Source: Pedobacter paludis (lineage in GTDB: Bacteria; Bacteroidota; Bacteroidia; Sphingobacteriales; Sphingobacteriaceae). From it: a DNA stretch of 64,000 bases. Both the position numbers and the translations under genes were made by a program. The stretch covers positions 1 through 64,000 of the forward strand of contig NZ_QGNY01000009.1 of assembly GCF_003173575.1 (NCBI RefSeq), read 5' to 3'. The notes below the pieces were generated by a model. That model was not told where the DNA came from. It ran no database searches and was given only the letters and a program-made list of their open reading frames with translations. Every line of letters starts with the position of its first letter. The first letter of the stretch is position 1. Positions 52,701-62,147 of this stretch are shown one piece after another.

Positions 52701-53822
52701 TTATTTCCAGTTTACTTTCTTTACAAAGATAGACAGAATGCCATTAAACACTAAAAAAACAAATAAAAGTACATCAAGTATCGGAAACCACCATCTCAAA
52801 TCTCCATAACTAAGTCTTTTAAGTAACCTTTGATAAATAAAGCTCCGAATTAATAAACTTAAACCAAAAATACCAAAGGCATAATAACGCGTTGTTGGTA
52901 GGCAAATTAAGCCAATTAATAACACGTAGAATAAAAATTGAACGATAATTTGGGTAGATAAAATGAACTTATGTTTAGGTTTATATAATTTTCCCGCTCC
53001 AAAATGTCTTTTCTTTTGCCTTAAATAAGTTATAAAAGATGTTTTCGGTTCGCTCCACACATAAGAATCTTTGTTAAGTCTAATTTCTGTATTTCTACTA
53101 TTTGCATTGGCATTTACAAATAAATCATCATCACCAGAAGGAATATGCATATGTGCGGCAAAGCCCTTATTCCTAAAAAACAAAGATTTTTTATAGGCCA
53201 TGTTTCTGCCTACGCCCATGTATGGCATTCCTTTTAAGGCATATGCAAGATAATTGACTGCGGTAAAAAAAGTTTCAAAACGGATTAATGCATTTAACAA
53301 TCCTCTCTTTTTAAAATATGGTGAGTATCCAAGCACAATTTCCATTTGATCATCAGCCGGTTGTTGCATAAATTTGAGCCAGTTATTGGAAACCGGTTCG
53401 CAATCGGCATCAGTAAATACCAACCAATCGTGGCTTGCAGCCTTGATTCCCATTGTAACAGCAAACTTTTTACCAGCTATAAATTTACTACCATCACTTA
53501 CGGTTACTACTTTTAAATTAGCATATTCTTTTTCAAGCTGTTCCAAAACATCAGCTGTACCATCCCAAGAACGATCGTTAACTACTATAACTTCGAAGTT
53601 GGGGTAATCCTGGTTAAAAATTGATGGCAGAAACTTCTGTAAATTTTCCCTTTCGTTTCTTGCACAGATAATTACACTTAATGCTGTATTAACTGGCTCT
53701 GGAACGACTTTAATAACAGCTAATGCAAGCTTTAAATGAACAAATAAGCTAAAATATAGTTGAACCATGAAGCAAAATGCCAAGGTTGCAAGCAAACAAA
53801 TTTCGGGTAGAGTTAAGATCAC
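52701..53822 (-). CDS. Membrane glycosyltransferase family 2
   Basis: 374 residues from a GTG at 53822. A reading from an ATG at 53912 is rejected because the promoter -7 box (TATTTTTG on the minus strand, 53897-53904) lies inside it. GT2 domain: A-L-S-V-I-I-C-A-R-N-E near 46-56, V-V-N-D-R-S-W-D-G, and F-T-D-A-D-C-E-P (DXD-like). A K-K-R-H-F-G-A-G-K motif and three C-terminal membrane helices (from about 290) follow. Such enzymes make polysaccharide or glycolipid at the membrane; donor and acceptor are unknown. Confidence 0.87.
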   Translation of the reverse strand: MILTLPEICLLATLAFCFMVQLYFSLFVHLKLALAVIKVVPEPVNTALSVIICARNERENLQKFLPSIFNQDYPNFEVIVVNDRSWDGTADVLEQLEKEYANLKVVTVSDGSKFIAGKKFAVTMGIKAASHDWLVFTDADCEPVSNNWLKFMQQPADDQMEIVLGYSPYFKKRGLLNALIRFETFFTAVNYLAYALKGMPYMGVGRNMAYKKSLFFRNKGFAAHMHIPSGDDDLFVNANANSRNTEIRLNKDSYVWSEPKTSFITYLRQKKRHFGAGKLYKPKHKFILSTQIIVQFLFYVLLIGLICLPTTRYYAFGIFGLSLLIRSFIYQRLLKRLSYGDLRWWFPILDVLLFVFLVFNGILSIFVKKVNWK

Positions 53823-53896
53823 GATGGTAAAATAAATAGGCGCAAATTTCTCATTTTTAATCTGTAATACCCTTTTATGTTGATAAAAAATTAAAC

Positions 53897-53904
53897 AAAA
53901 ATAT
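53897..53904 (-). promoter_or_regulatory. Bacteroidota -7 box for the GT2 gene
   Basis: Reads TATTTTTG on the minus strand, a full match to TAnnTTTG. Confidence 0.45.
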
Positions 53905-53919
53905 GCCCTCAATTTTTGC

Positions 53920-53927
53920 TATTTTTG
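53920..53927 (+). promoter_or_regulatory. Bacteroidota -7 box for the tgt-lptG operon
   Basis: TATTTTTG on the plus strand. It is 15 bp away from the oppositely directed box at 53897-53904, so two promoters lie back to back. The first gene, tgt, starts at 54021. Confidence 0.45.
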
Positions 53928-54020
53928 GCAGATTTTCGACGAGATAAAATACCATATTAACCATTCATGATTAATACCATGGAAGCTCCATTAAAAGATG
54001 GAAAAAATATATAACAACAA

Positions 54021-55151
54021 ATGAAATTTAGTTTACAATCTAACGATCCGCTTTCCAAAGCCAGAGCAGGAACCATTACAACTGCCCATGGCGAAATCCA
54101 GACCCCTATTTTTATGCCTGTAGGAACTGCCGGAACCGTTAAAGCTGTACACCAACGAGAACTTAAGGATGATATTGATGCCAAAATTATCCTTGGCAAC
54201 ACTTACCATTTATATTTGAGACCAGGCCTTGATATTTTAGAAAGCGCCGGTGGATTACACAAATTTATTGGTTGGGATAGGCCAATTTTAACAGATAGTG
54301 GTGGCTATCAAGTGTATTCTTTAAGTAAGGTTCGTAAAATTAAAGAAGAAGGTGTTACCTTTCATTCGCACATCGATGGTTCAAAACACCTCTTTACACC
54401 AGAATATGCAATGGATATTCAGCGTACTATTGGTGCTGATATTATCATGGCGTTTGATGAATGCACACCTTATCCATGCGATTATGCTTACGCTGCCAAC
54501 TCAATCAAGATGACGCATCGCTGGTTAAAGCGTTGTTGCACTCGATTTGATACCACTGAGCCCAAATATGGTTTCGATCAAACCCTTTTTCCAATCGTTC
54601 AAGGTTCTGTTTATAAAGACCTTAGAATGAAGTCGGCAGAATTTATCGCAAGTATGAACCGCGAGGGAAATGCTATCGGTGGATTATCTGTTGGCGAGCC
54701 TGCAGAAGAAATGTACGCGATGACGGAAGTAGTTTGCGATATATTACCTTACGAAAAACCACGTTATTTAATGGGCGTTGGTACTCCAATTAATATTTTG
54801 GAGAATATTGCACTTGGAGTAGATATGTTTGACTGTGTAATGCCAACAAGAAATGCAAGAAACGGGATGTTGTTTACCAGAAACGGCATCATTAATATTA
54901 GAAACAAAAAGTGGGAAGATGACTTTTCTCCATTAGATGCTGAAAGCGATTTACATGTCGATTTGGTTACCAGCAAAGCCTATTTAAGGCATTTGGTTCA
55001 CAGTAATGAAATGCTTGGCGCACAAATTGCAACGCTCCATAATTTACATTTTTACCTTTGGTTGGTTAAACAGGCTAGAGAAAAAATATTAGCTGGAGAA
55101 TTCTACGAGTGGAAAAATAAAATGGTTAAAGTACTAGGGAATAAGCTATAA
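54021..55151 (+). CDS. tgt: Queuine/preQ1 tRNA-guanine transglycosylase, zinc cysteines lost
   Basis: 376 residues, full length. It exchanges guanine 34 of Asp, Asn, His and Tyr tRNAs for preQ1. The catalytic region is kept: L-T-D-S-G-G-Y-Q-V near 90-98, F-D-E-C near 140, G-G-L-S-V-G-E near 214-220, and F-D-C-V-M-P-T-R-N-A-R-N near 270-280. At the usual zinc site E-C-D-C-x-x-C, this protein has E308-S-D-L-H-V-D314, so all three cysteine ligands are missing. The fourth ligand, His340 (T-L-H-N-L), is kept. It begins an operon with an LptF/LptG permease (1-bp gap) and a DMT transporter. Confidence 0.95.
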   Translation: MKFSLQSNDPLSKARAGTITTAHGEIQTPIFMPVGTAGTVKAVHQRELKDDIDAKIILGNTYHLYLRPGLDILESAGGLHKFIGWDRPILTDSGGYQVYSLSKVRKIKEEGVTFHSHIDGSKHLFTPEYAMDIQRTIGADIIMAFDECTPYPCDYAYAANSIKMTHRWLKRCCTRFDTTEPKYGFDQTLFPIVQGSVYKDLRMKSAEFIASMNREGNAIGGLSVGEPAEEMYAMTEVVCDILPYEKPRYLMGVGTPINILENIALGVDMFDCVMPTRNARNGMLFTRNGIINIRNKKWEDDFSPLDAESDLHVDLVTSKAYLRHLVHSNEMLGAQIATLHNLHFYLWLVKQAREKILAGEFYEWKNKMVKVLGNKL

Positions 55152-55152
55152 C

Positions 55153-56256
55153 ATGAACATAATCAAGGGGAACATTAAAATTATCGACCGATATATAATC
55201 GGAAAATACTTAGGTACATTTATTTATACCCTGGCAATTTTTGTAATTATTATTGTTGTTTTTGATTTATCGGAAAAGCTGGATGATTTTTTGAGTAGCG
55301 GATTAAGCTTTTGGGGCATTTTGACCAAGTATTATGCAGGTTCGATACCTTTTTATGTAAATATGCTTTCTCCGCTGATCAACTTTATTGCCGTAATTTT
55401 CTTTACGGCAAAAATGGCCGATCAAACCGAAATTGTACCCATTTTAAGCGGAGGCGTAAGTTTTAATCGTTTTTTATTTCCTTATCTGGTTTCTGCGACA
55501 ATTATATTTTCGGCCAATTTAGTTTCAAATCTGTATATACTCCCATATACAAATACCCTTAAAAACAACTTTGAGAATACTTATGTAAAGCGAAACGATC
55601 CCTCTACAAAACAGAATATCCACATGAAACTGGATGATAAAACTTATATCTACATAGAAAGTTTCGACAATAAGACCAACTCTGGATATAGATTTTCACT
55701 GGATAACTTCAACGGAGATGTTTTAACAAAAAAGATTGTTTCAGATAACATAAAATGGGATTCTTTAAAGCGTAAATGGCAATTATCGAATTATTCTATC
55801 CGTAAAATTGATGGGCTCAAAGAATCTATGATTTACGGAAATGGAAAGCTTAAGGATACGATTTTGGATATGCGTCCTGATGATTTTTCTGCCTACGATA
55901 ATGTTGTACAAAACTTAACAACAAAAGAACTTGCAGAGAAAATCAGAAAAGAAAGAACGCGTGGAACAGGAATAATGAATGATTTAATGTTCGAGCAATA
56001 TAAACGTTATTTACATCCATTATCTGCGTTTGTATTAACTTTAATTGGCGTAGCCCTATCCTCTAGAAAGGTTCGTGGAGGCGTTGGCGTATCTTTGGGA
56101 ATTGGAATCTTTCTGAGCTTTGCATACATTGTATTTAACCAATTTACTCAGATGTTCTCTACCAAAGGTGGATTACCGCCATTTATAGCCGTATTGGCGC
56201 CAACTATTTTCTTTGGTCTTTTGGGTTTATACCTATTAAAAAGGGCACCAAAATAA
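55153..56256 (+). CDS. lptG: LptF/LptG family lipopolysaccharide export permease
   Basis: 367 residues of the YjgP/YjgQ family. Three N-terminal membrane helices (about 18-40, 55-80, 95-118), a large periplasmic beta-jellyroll (about 130-270) and three C-terminal helices (from about 290). LptF and LptG form the membrane part of LptB2FG, which extracts LPS from the inner membrane. Only one copy is present here, and whether it is F or G cannot be told. It starts 1 bp after the tgt stop and overlaps the DMT gene by 1 bp. Confidence 0.88.
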   Translation: MNIIKGNIKIIDRYIIGKYLGTFIYTLAIFVIIIVVFDLSEKLDDFLSSGLSFWGILTKYYAGSIPFYVNMLSPLINFIAVIFFTAKMADQTEIVPILSGGVSFNRFLFPYLVSATIIFSANLVSNLYILPYTNTLKNNFENTYVKRNDPSTKQNIHMKLDDKTYIYIESFDNKTNSGYRFSLDNFNGDVLTKKIVSDNIKWDSLKRKWQLSNYSIRKIDGLKESMIYGNGKLKDTILDMRPDDFSAYDNVVQNLTTKELAEKIRKERTRGTGIMNDLMFEQYKRYLHPLSAFVLTLIGVALSSRKVRGGVGVSLGIGIFLSFAYIVFNQFTQMFSTKGGLPPFIAVLAPTIFFGLLGLYLLKRAPK

Positions 56257-57134
56257 TGGAGGCAAATAAAAAAAATCTTATCATACTTCATCTTACCGTT
56301 CTAATTTGGGGGTTTACAGGCGTTCTAGGCAAAGTTATTTCCATTGATGCCGTTCCAATGGTTTGGTATAGGGTTTTGATTGCAACCTCAACTCTTTTTG
56401 CATATTTTTTCATCACTAAAACGAACATTAAAATAAGCAAAAAGCAATTCATTCAGTTCTTTCTAACCGGAGGAATAGTAGCCATACACTGGATCTTTTT
56501 CTTCCATGCCATTAAGGTTTCTACAGTTTCTGTAACCTTGGTTTGCCTTTCATCCTTCACTTTATTTACGGCAATATTAGAACCTTTAATCAAAAAACAG
56601 CCCATTCATTTTGGCGATATTTTAGTCGGTTTGATTATCATATTAGGGATTTATATGATTTTTAAATTCGAAGGACAATACACTTTAGGTATAATTTTTG
56701 GACTTTTAGCGGCCTTTGCGGCCAGCCTTTTCTCTACCATAAACTCAACTTTTATTCATAAAAGTGAAGCTTCAATCATCGGTTTTTATGAACTTGTTGG
56801 AGGTTTATTTTGGATCACTTTATATCGTTTATACGATGGATCCTTACTGAATATGCACTTTAATTTAAGTACGAATGACTGGGTTTTTCTCGCTATTTTA
56901 GGAACGTTTTGCACCTCTGTCGCCTATGTTGCCGGCGTATCTGTAATGCGGACTTTATCTGCTTTTCGCGTGGCTTTGGTTACCAATTTAGAACCCGTTT
57001 ATGGAATTATTTTGGCCTTCATTTTCTTTAAAAACAAGGAACAAATGACTGGCGGTTTTTACCTCGGAGCAACCATTATTCTCACTACAATTTTCCTTTA
57101 TCCCATCTATAAAAAGAGAAAAAATCAGCTCTAA
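56256..57134 (+). CDS. DMT/EamA family transporter
   Basis: 292 residues with ten hydrophobic helices arranged as two EamA repeats (about 5-135 and 145-285). The second-repeat end, N-L-E-P-V-Y-G-I-I-L, is the family signature. Substrates include amino acids, nucleosides or drugs; none can be named. It overlaps the LptF/LptG gene by 1 bp (TAATGG) and is the last gene of the operon starting with tgt. Confidence 0.9.
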   Translation: MEANKKNLIILHLTVLIWGFTGVLGKVISIDAVPMVWYRVLIATSTLFAYFFITKTNIKISKKQFIQFFLTGGIVAIHWIFFFHAIKVSTVSVTLVCLSSFTLFTAILEPLIKKQPIHFGDILVGLIIILGIYMIFKFEGQYTLGIIFGLLAAFAASLFSTINSTFIHKSEASIIGFYELVGGLFWITLYRLYDGSLLNMHFNLSTNDWVFLAILGTFCTSVAYVAGVSVMRTLSAFRVALVTNLEPVYGIILAFIFFKNKEQMTGGFYLGATIILTTIFLYPIYKKRKNQL

Positions 57135-58407
57135 TTTGGGAGGATAATCGAAGCTCAAACGAGCAGATTTAACAACTCAAACCGAACAAGCATCCAAGGT
57201 TTAACGCCAAATTTCTTTCAAAGAATTCACCATTTTCTTTAATAATTTCCCTTAGATGGAGCCTCGATTTTTCACGGTTACTCCTTAGATACTAGCCCAA
57301 ATTTAAATTAAATCGTTGGTTGTATGAGCGGAAGATTGCCTCTAGAATCCACTAAAATAGGCGCATATTTAACCAAAACTGAAATGAGATTTTAACTGAA
57401 TACATCATATTTCAACTAAAAAAAAACTTATTTAATCCCAAAACAACCTTTTAACAGAATGAATTTATTAAATATAAAGAAGAAACGGTTTTTGTTCTTT
57501 CATCCTACAAAAGTCTCAAAAACAGCCTTTAAATACCGATAAAGCTAATAGTCTGTATTTTTAAAAAAAGTTACGATAAAAACAGATTAAAATAATTTTT
57601 AATCAAGTAGTGTCTAAAAATGCCATTTTAGGAGTAAAAAAACGCCTTAAAAGAGGTATAAATTATGGATCATACATACAAAAAATTGAAAAATGCCATA
57701 AGAATTTAGAAATTTTAGGCTCCTAATAGGACTAAAATCTACCAAATCATACGCTCAAAAAAGTAGTAATTCAAAGAAATTGTTATTAAATATTCAAGTT
57801 GAATCTTCAACTTCCTGTGGGATTATTGAATAAAATTGAAATTAAAAATAAACGCCATTATGTCATTTACTACAAATTCTAAATTTAAATGCAAAAGAAT
57901 TAAAATCGTAAAACAGGCAAAATAACTTCATAACAAAGCTCAATTTCGAACCTATAAAATAGAGTAAAGCCTGTAATTAATTTGATTAAACCTGCATCAT
58001 TTTCAACGCTAAAAAATTGTTAATTCAATTCGAATTTAGAGCAATTTATGGATCAAAAATTCATCCTTAAAAACTTATTTCTCGCATCAATTTGAACCCA
58101 TTTCTAAGGGAAATATATTTATAAACTTCATGCATCATTCAAAATTGGAGTGAAAATTTTCGAAGAAAATCAATTTATTAGTGTACATTAAAGCCGTATT
58201 AATTCTGCAATCCAAAAACGTGATTAGTATTAAAATAGCAAGTTATTCACGAGTTTAAAATCCACAAAAAAGCAGTTTAACCAATTTTATATAAAAACCA
58301 TAATACACTGAAATTCAAATTAATAAATTATTGCAAATAAATAATAAATCTACTTAAACAGAATCGCTCAAAAACTAAAAAACTAAATAATTTAGCAAAC
58401 AATTTAA
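57135..58407. other. AT-rich gene-free interval of 1.27 kb
   Basis: No open frame of useful length on either strand, no tRNA-like or GC-rich RNA segment and no recognisable repeat. It is very AT-rich even for this genome and full of short A and T tracts. It may be decayed DNA, a long 5' region of the 934-aa gene, or a DNA-binding or bending region. Confidence 0.7.
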
Positions 58408-61212
58408 ATGAATAAACATATACAATACAAATATCAATTTATCAGATACTTAAGCCTGATTACATTAAGTTTTATTTCACTATCGGTTTTTGGGCAAATA
58501 TTCAGCACGGAGCAGAACCCACTTAGTGTAAAATGGAACTACATTAACGCTGGTGGCTTCAAAATCATTTATCCCGCAGAGCTGGAAAAAGATGCTCAAA
58601 GAATGGCCAATACCCTACCCTATATATACCCCAAAGTGGGGCTTGGCTTAAGGCAACAAAAAACCTCAATTCCGCTGGTTCTTCAAAACCGTGGAACCAT
58701 CGCAAATGGCTTTGTTCAGCTTGCACCAAAGAAGTCAGAATTCTATGCTACACCACCACAATATTTCGACAGTCAAGACTGGCTAAACAACCTCGCTGTA
58801 CATGAACTTAGGCACGTTGCTCAGTTTGACAAATTGACAGGAGCTCAAGCACACCCTTTTCCAGAGCTGGTTTACTTTGCCTATTTCGGTGCGGGAATTC
58901 CAACTTGGTTTTTTGAGGGAGATGCCGTTGTTAACGAGACAGCTTTGACCTATTCGGGACGAGGCAGACAACCAAATTGGATCATGCCATTTCGAGCTTC
59001 AATTTTGGAGGGCAAAAAATTCTCTTACAGCAAAGCCTATTTTGGATCGAACAAAGATGTAACTCCAGGCTATTACCAAACCGGATATTTAATGGTTGCA
59101 GACATGAAAGAAAAATATGGCAAATTTATATCTGACAGCTTACTCGGAGACATCAGAAAACGGCCTGCCAGACTTTATCCATTTTCACAAAGCCTTAAAA
59201 AATTTACAGGCAAAAACACAAAGAATTATTTCCTCTCTACCCAAACCAAGCTCGAGGAAAAATGGAAGGTACAGGATCAGAAATCACCATCTGAAAATTA
59301 TGAAAGTTTAAATGCAAAAGCAGAATTGGCAACCACCTATTTTCTTCCAGCAAGGCTAAACAAAAATCAGGTTTTAGCGCTCAAAGAAAGCAAGCAGGAT
59401 GCCAGATATTTTGTGATCATCAATGCAGACAAAACAGAGCAAAAATTGTTTGGAATCGGCTATCAGGAACAGCCTTGGTTTAGTCTAAAAAACGATGTGT
59501 TGGTTTGGGATGAAATCCGTTACGATCCGAGATACAAACAGCGAAGTTATAGTGTAATCTGTTCGTACAATTTTAAAACAAAAAAGTTCAGAAAATTAAG
59601 CAGTAAAAGTCGCCTCTTTTCTCCAAGCCTTTCTGGCGATGGAAAAAAATTGGTAGCAGTGAAAGTAGATTTGAGCAATCAGTTTAACCTGGTAGAAATT
59701 GAAACCGCTACCGGTCAAATTTTGAAAACCTATCCAAATCTCGAAAACCATATTCTTCAAACTCCGAGCTTTGATAGTTGGGGAAATAAAATTGCCTACA
59801 TCAGCCTTAGTGAAAAAGGAAAAAGCCTATGGCTAATTGATGGTGTAAAAAAAACACAGCTTATACCAGATACGAGACAGCAATTAACTCGCCCGATTTT
59901 TATTGGCTCTAAAATCGCTTTTAATGCGCACTACAACGGAATCGATAACATTTACGACGTTGACGTCGCTTCTAAAAAAATAAGCGCTCTAAGCGACTCA
60001 AAATACGGCGCTTTTAATCCAACGGAAACGCAGGACGGAAAAATCACTTTTAACGATTACAAATTAAACGGTTATGAAATCAGCGAGAAAAATTTCTCAG
60101 AAACCAATATCGGGAAAAACGAATTTGTAGATTTTGCTTCATCTGCAGAAAAGCAAGAAAACATAGGCAACGTTTTTGAAAAGGTTCCAGAAAATAAGTT
60201 CGAATCGAAACCCTTTCATCAAGGTTTAAATCTTTTCAGCTTCCATAGCCTTATTCCGGTGATTGATGATGAATATGTTTTTGGTCTCGAACTTCAATCC
60301 AACAATTTACTTAACACGATGGATTTTTATACTGGAGCAAAATACCATCGAGATTTAGCCAGATTCGAATACACTGCAGATGTGAGCTATAAGGCACTTT
60401 ATCCTGTTTTGAGCATACTTTATAGAAACAGACCACAAAGAACCTTCTACAACACTAAAACAGGCATAAAACAAGGCGATTGGAGAGAGAACTATACCAA
60501 GTTAAATGCCTCGGTACCGGTTTCCTTTAGTGCGTTGAATCACAATTATTCTTTCACACTAAACGTGGCAACAAGTTTAACGCAACGCTATATGGCTGAG
60601 AATATGCCCAGCAACTTTCTTACCAAGCTTAAATTTCCAATGGAGTATAATTTTACGTTTAACCACAGTGTTCGTACAACCGAGAGAGATATTGCTCCTA
60701 AATGGGCCCAGGTTTTTAGGGTTACATACGACAATCAGCCATTTGATAAAAACTTAAAAGGCGAAATTCTGGCTTTAGAAAGTTTTCTTTATTTTCCAGG
60801 GGTTGCAAAAAACCATTCTTTTCTGGCTAGTTTTAATTACCAGAAAGCGAACGGCGTAAATCAATACGCCACGGAAATTGCTACGGTGTATGGCTACAAT
60901 AACATTCTTGCAAAAAGCAGGCTAGAAAACAGTTTGTTATTTAACTATCGTTTCCCATTCGCTTTCCCGGATTGGGAACTGGGTTCCTTAGCCTACGTTA
61001 GAAATTTGAGGGCCGGATTATTTTGCCATTACGAAAACATAGGTGTCGATACAAATATCAGCCAACCTAAAACTTATGGGGTAGAATTAAATAGTAGTTT
61101 AAACCTTTTGCGGTATCAGCCTGTTATTGATGTTGGCGCAAGACTTGTTTTTGTTAACCAGATTTACAATCAAAACCCGATATTAGAGTTTTCATTTAAC
61201 TACAGCTTTTAA
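58408..61212 (+). CDS. Gluzincin-like domain, beta-propeller and outer-membrane barrel protein
   Basis: 934 residues with a signal peptide (about 1-30). The N-terminal domain (about 35-280) has a zinc motif H132-E-L-R-H136 and a later E170 in W-F-F-E-G-D-A, the gluzincin pattern with an unusual Leu-Arg between the histidines. The middle (about 310-560) has repeated TolB/WD-like strands such as F-S-P-S-L-S-G-D-G-K and P-S-F-D-S-W-G-N-K-I-A-Y-I. The C-terminal 330 residues alternate like a surface-antigen outer-membrane barrel and end in F-N-Y-S-F, a barrel terminal signal. It probably sits in the outer membrane; the target is unknown. Confidence 0.72.
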   Translation: MNKHIQYKYQFIRYLSLITLSFISLSVFGQIFSTEQNPLSVKWNYINAGGFKIIYPAELEKDAQRMANTLPYIYPKVGLGLRQQKTSIPLVLQNRGTIANGFVQLAPKKSEFYATPPQYFDSQDWLNNLAVHELRHVAQFDKLTGAQAHPFPELVYFAYFGAGIPTWFFEGDAVVNETALTYSGRGRQPNWIMPFRASILEGKKFSYSKAYFGSNKDVTPGYYQTGYLMVADMKEKYGKFISDSLLGDIRKRPARLYPFSQSLKKFTGKNTKNYFLSTQTKLEEKWKVQDQKSPSENYESLNAKAELATTYFLPARLNKNQVLALKESKQDARYFVIINADKTEQKLFGIGYQEQPWFSLKNDVLVWDEIRYDPRYKQRSYSVICSYNFKTKKFRKLSSKSRLFSPSLSGDGKKLVAVKVDLSNQFNLVEIETATGQILKTYPNLENHILQTPSFDSWGNKIAYISLSEKGKSLWLIDGVKKTQLIPDTRQQLTRPIFIGSKIAFNAHYNGIDNIYDVDVASKKISALSDSKYGAFNPTETQDGKITFNDYKLNGYEISEKNFSETNIGKNEFVDFASSAEKQENIGNVFEKVPENKFESKPFHQGLNLFSFHSLIPVIDDEYVFGLELQSNNLLNTMDFYTGAKYHRDLARFEYTADVSYKALYPVLSILYRNRPQRTFYNTKTGIKQGDWRENYTKLNASVPVSFSALNHNYSFTLNVATSLTQRYMAENMPSNFLTKLKFPMEYNFTFNHSVRTTERDIAPKWAQVFRVTYDNQPFDKNLKGEILALESFLYFPGVAKNHSFLASFNYQKANGVNQYATEIATVYGYNNILAKSRLENSLLFNYRFPFAFPDWELGSLAYVRNLRAGLFCHYENIGVDTNISQPKTYGVELNSSLNLLRYQPVIDVGARLVFVNQIYNQNPILEFSFNYSF

Positions 61213-61216
61213 AATT

Positions 61217-61495
61217 ATGAGTACAAAAACCATTTTCATCATCATCCTAACCGCATTGCTAACTATATTTTTGATGGTGAATACTGAGCCAGTCGATTTT
61301 GATTTCTTAGTTACAACCGTTGCCGTTTCTAAATTACTGGTTATCGGAATTTGTATTATAATTGGTTTTATTATCGGTTTTATCGTTGGCCGACCAAGAA
61401 AAACAGTTAGTAGTTACGACGATGAGATTGAAAAAAACCATCCTCAGGTTAATAAAAAAGAATTGAGCGATGAAGATAGGGAGTATATCAGCTAG
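61217..61495 (+). CDS. LapA/DUF1049-type small membrane protein
   Basis: 92 residues. Two membrane helices (about 5-22 and 38-60), the second ending in I-I-G-F-I-I-G-F-I-V-G-R-P, followed by an acidic cytosolic tail. N-x-x-P-V-D-F-D-F near 22-30 is the DUF1049 pattern; LapA in Escherichia coli regulates LPS synthesis through FtsH. It starts 4 bp after the 934-aa gene, so the two are co-transcribed. Confidence 0.75.
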   Translation: MSTKTIFIIILTALLTIFLMVNTEPVDFDFLVTTVAVSKLLVIGICIIIGFIIGFIVGRPRKTVSSYDDEIEKNHPQVNKKELSDEDREYIS

Positions 61496-61559
61496 AGCAG
61501 GATTAAGAGGATTTCAGGATTTTCAGGATTATTTTGAAAAGCAAAACCCCAACTTCGAT

Positions 61560-61690
61560 TAATGTTAGCCGTCTCGTCATTGCGAGGCACGAAACAATCT
61601 TACCAGTATGGGTTTATGCTATTAGCGAATGTTGTGGGATTGTAACATGGTCACTCCTTTGGAGCTTTGTTCCTCGCAATAACGGCCATT
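61560..61690. repeat. Dispersed repeat (CGTCATTGCGAGG type)
   Basis: Contains CGTCATTGCGAGGCACGAA near 61573 and an inverted partial copy, TTCCTCGCAATAACGGCC, near 61669. The pair can form a hairpin of about 100 nt. Noncoding. Confidence 0.6.
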
Positions 61691-61698
61691 CCAATGGG

Positions 61699-61995
61699 TT
61701 ATCCTAAAGCACCCATAATTTCTCCGTAAAGCAAACCGCTACCACCTCCATAATGCTGAATGATTTTCAAGTTTGGTTTAATGGATAATAGTTTAGCTCT
61801 TAAAACTTCTTCGCAATTTTGATCAATACCGTTTCCAAGTAAAACCAAATCGATTTTTTGCTCCTCACAAATTGAAACCGCTTCTTCGTCAGTGCATACG
61901 CAAATCCCTTTCCATTCAGGTCGGGCATTAAGCAGACGGTTCATGACGATGGTAATTTCTGTATCTCGGCCGATATAAAGTATAGTGGTTTGCAT
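61699..61995 (-). CDS. Receiver-like protein lacking the phosphoacceptor Asp
   Basis: 98 residues of a truncated CheY-like fold: beta-1 I-L-Y-I-G-R-D near 5-11, beta-3 I-D-L-V-L-L-G-N near 49-56, then a helix and K-I-I-Q-H-Y. The position after the beta-3 strand, normally the phosphorylated Asp, is Gly (L-L-G-N-G), so this is a pseudo-receiver if the fold call is right. It is shorter than a standard receiver domain (about 120). A single gene between dispersed repeats; role unknown. Confidence 0.6.
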   Translation of the reverse strand: MQTTILYIGRDTEITIVMNRLLNARPEWKGICVCTDEEAVSICEEQKIDLVLLGNGIDQNCEEVLRAKLLSIKPNLKIIQHYGGGSGLLYGEIMGALG

Positions 61996-62022
61996 ATTTT
62001 CAAATAGTTTAAAAATAAATCC

Positions 62023-62119
62023 GTCGTCCTTTCGACTGAAGCGCAGTGAAATGGAGAAATCTTTGAAACAAGCTGTTAGATAAGTTCAAAGTTTTCTCCA
62101 CCGCGGTCGAAATGACGAC
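62023..62119. repeat. Dispersed inverted repeat (GTCGTC..GACGAC)
   Basis: GTCGTCCTTTCGAC at 62023-62036 and GTCGAAATGACGAC at 62106-62119 are inverted with one mismatch, enclosing GGAGAAATCTT and TTTTCTCCACC. It may act as a terminator between the pirin and pseudo-receiver genes. A worn copy lies near 11880. Confidence 0.7.
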
Positions 62120-62147
62120 AAATTTAATTCAATTGATAAAAATTAAT

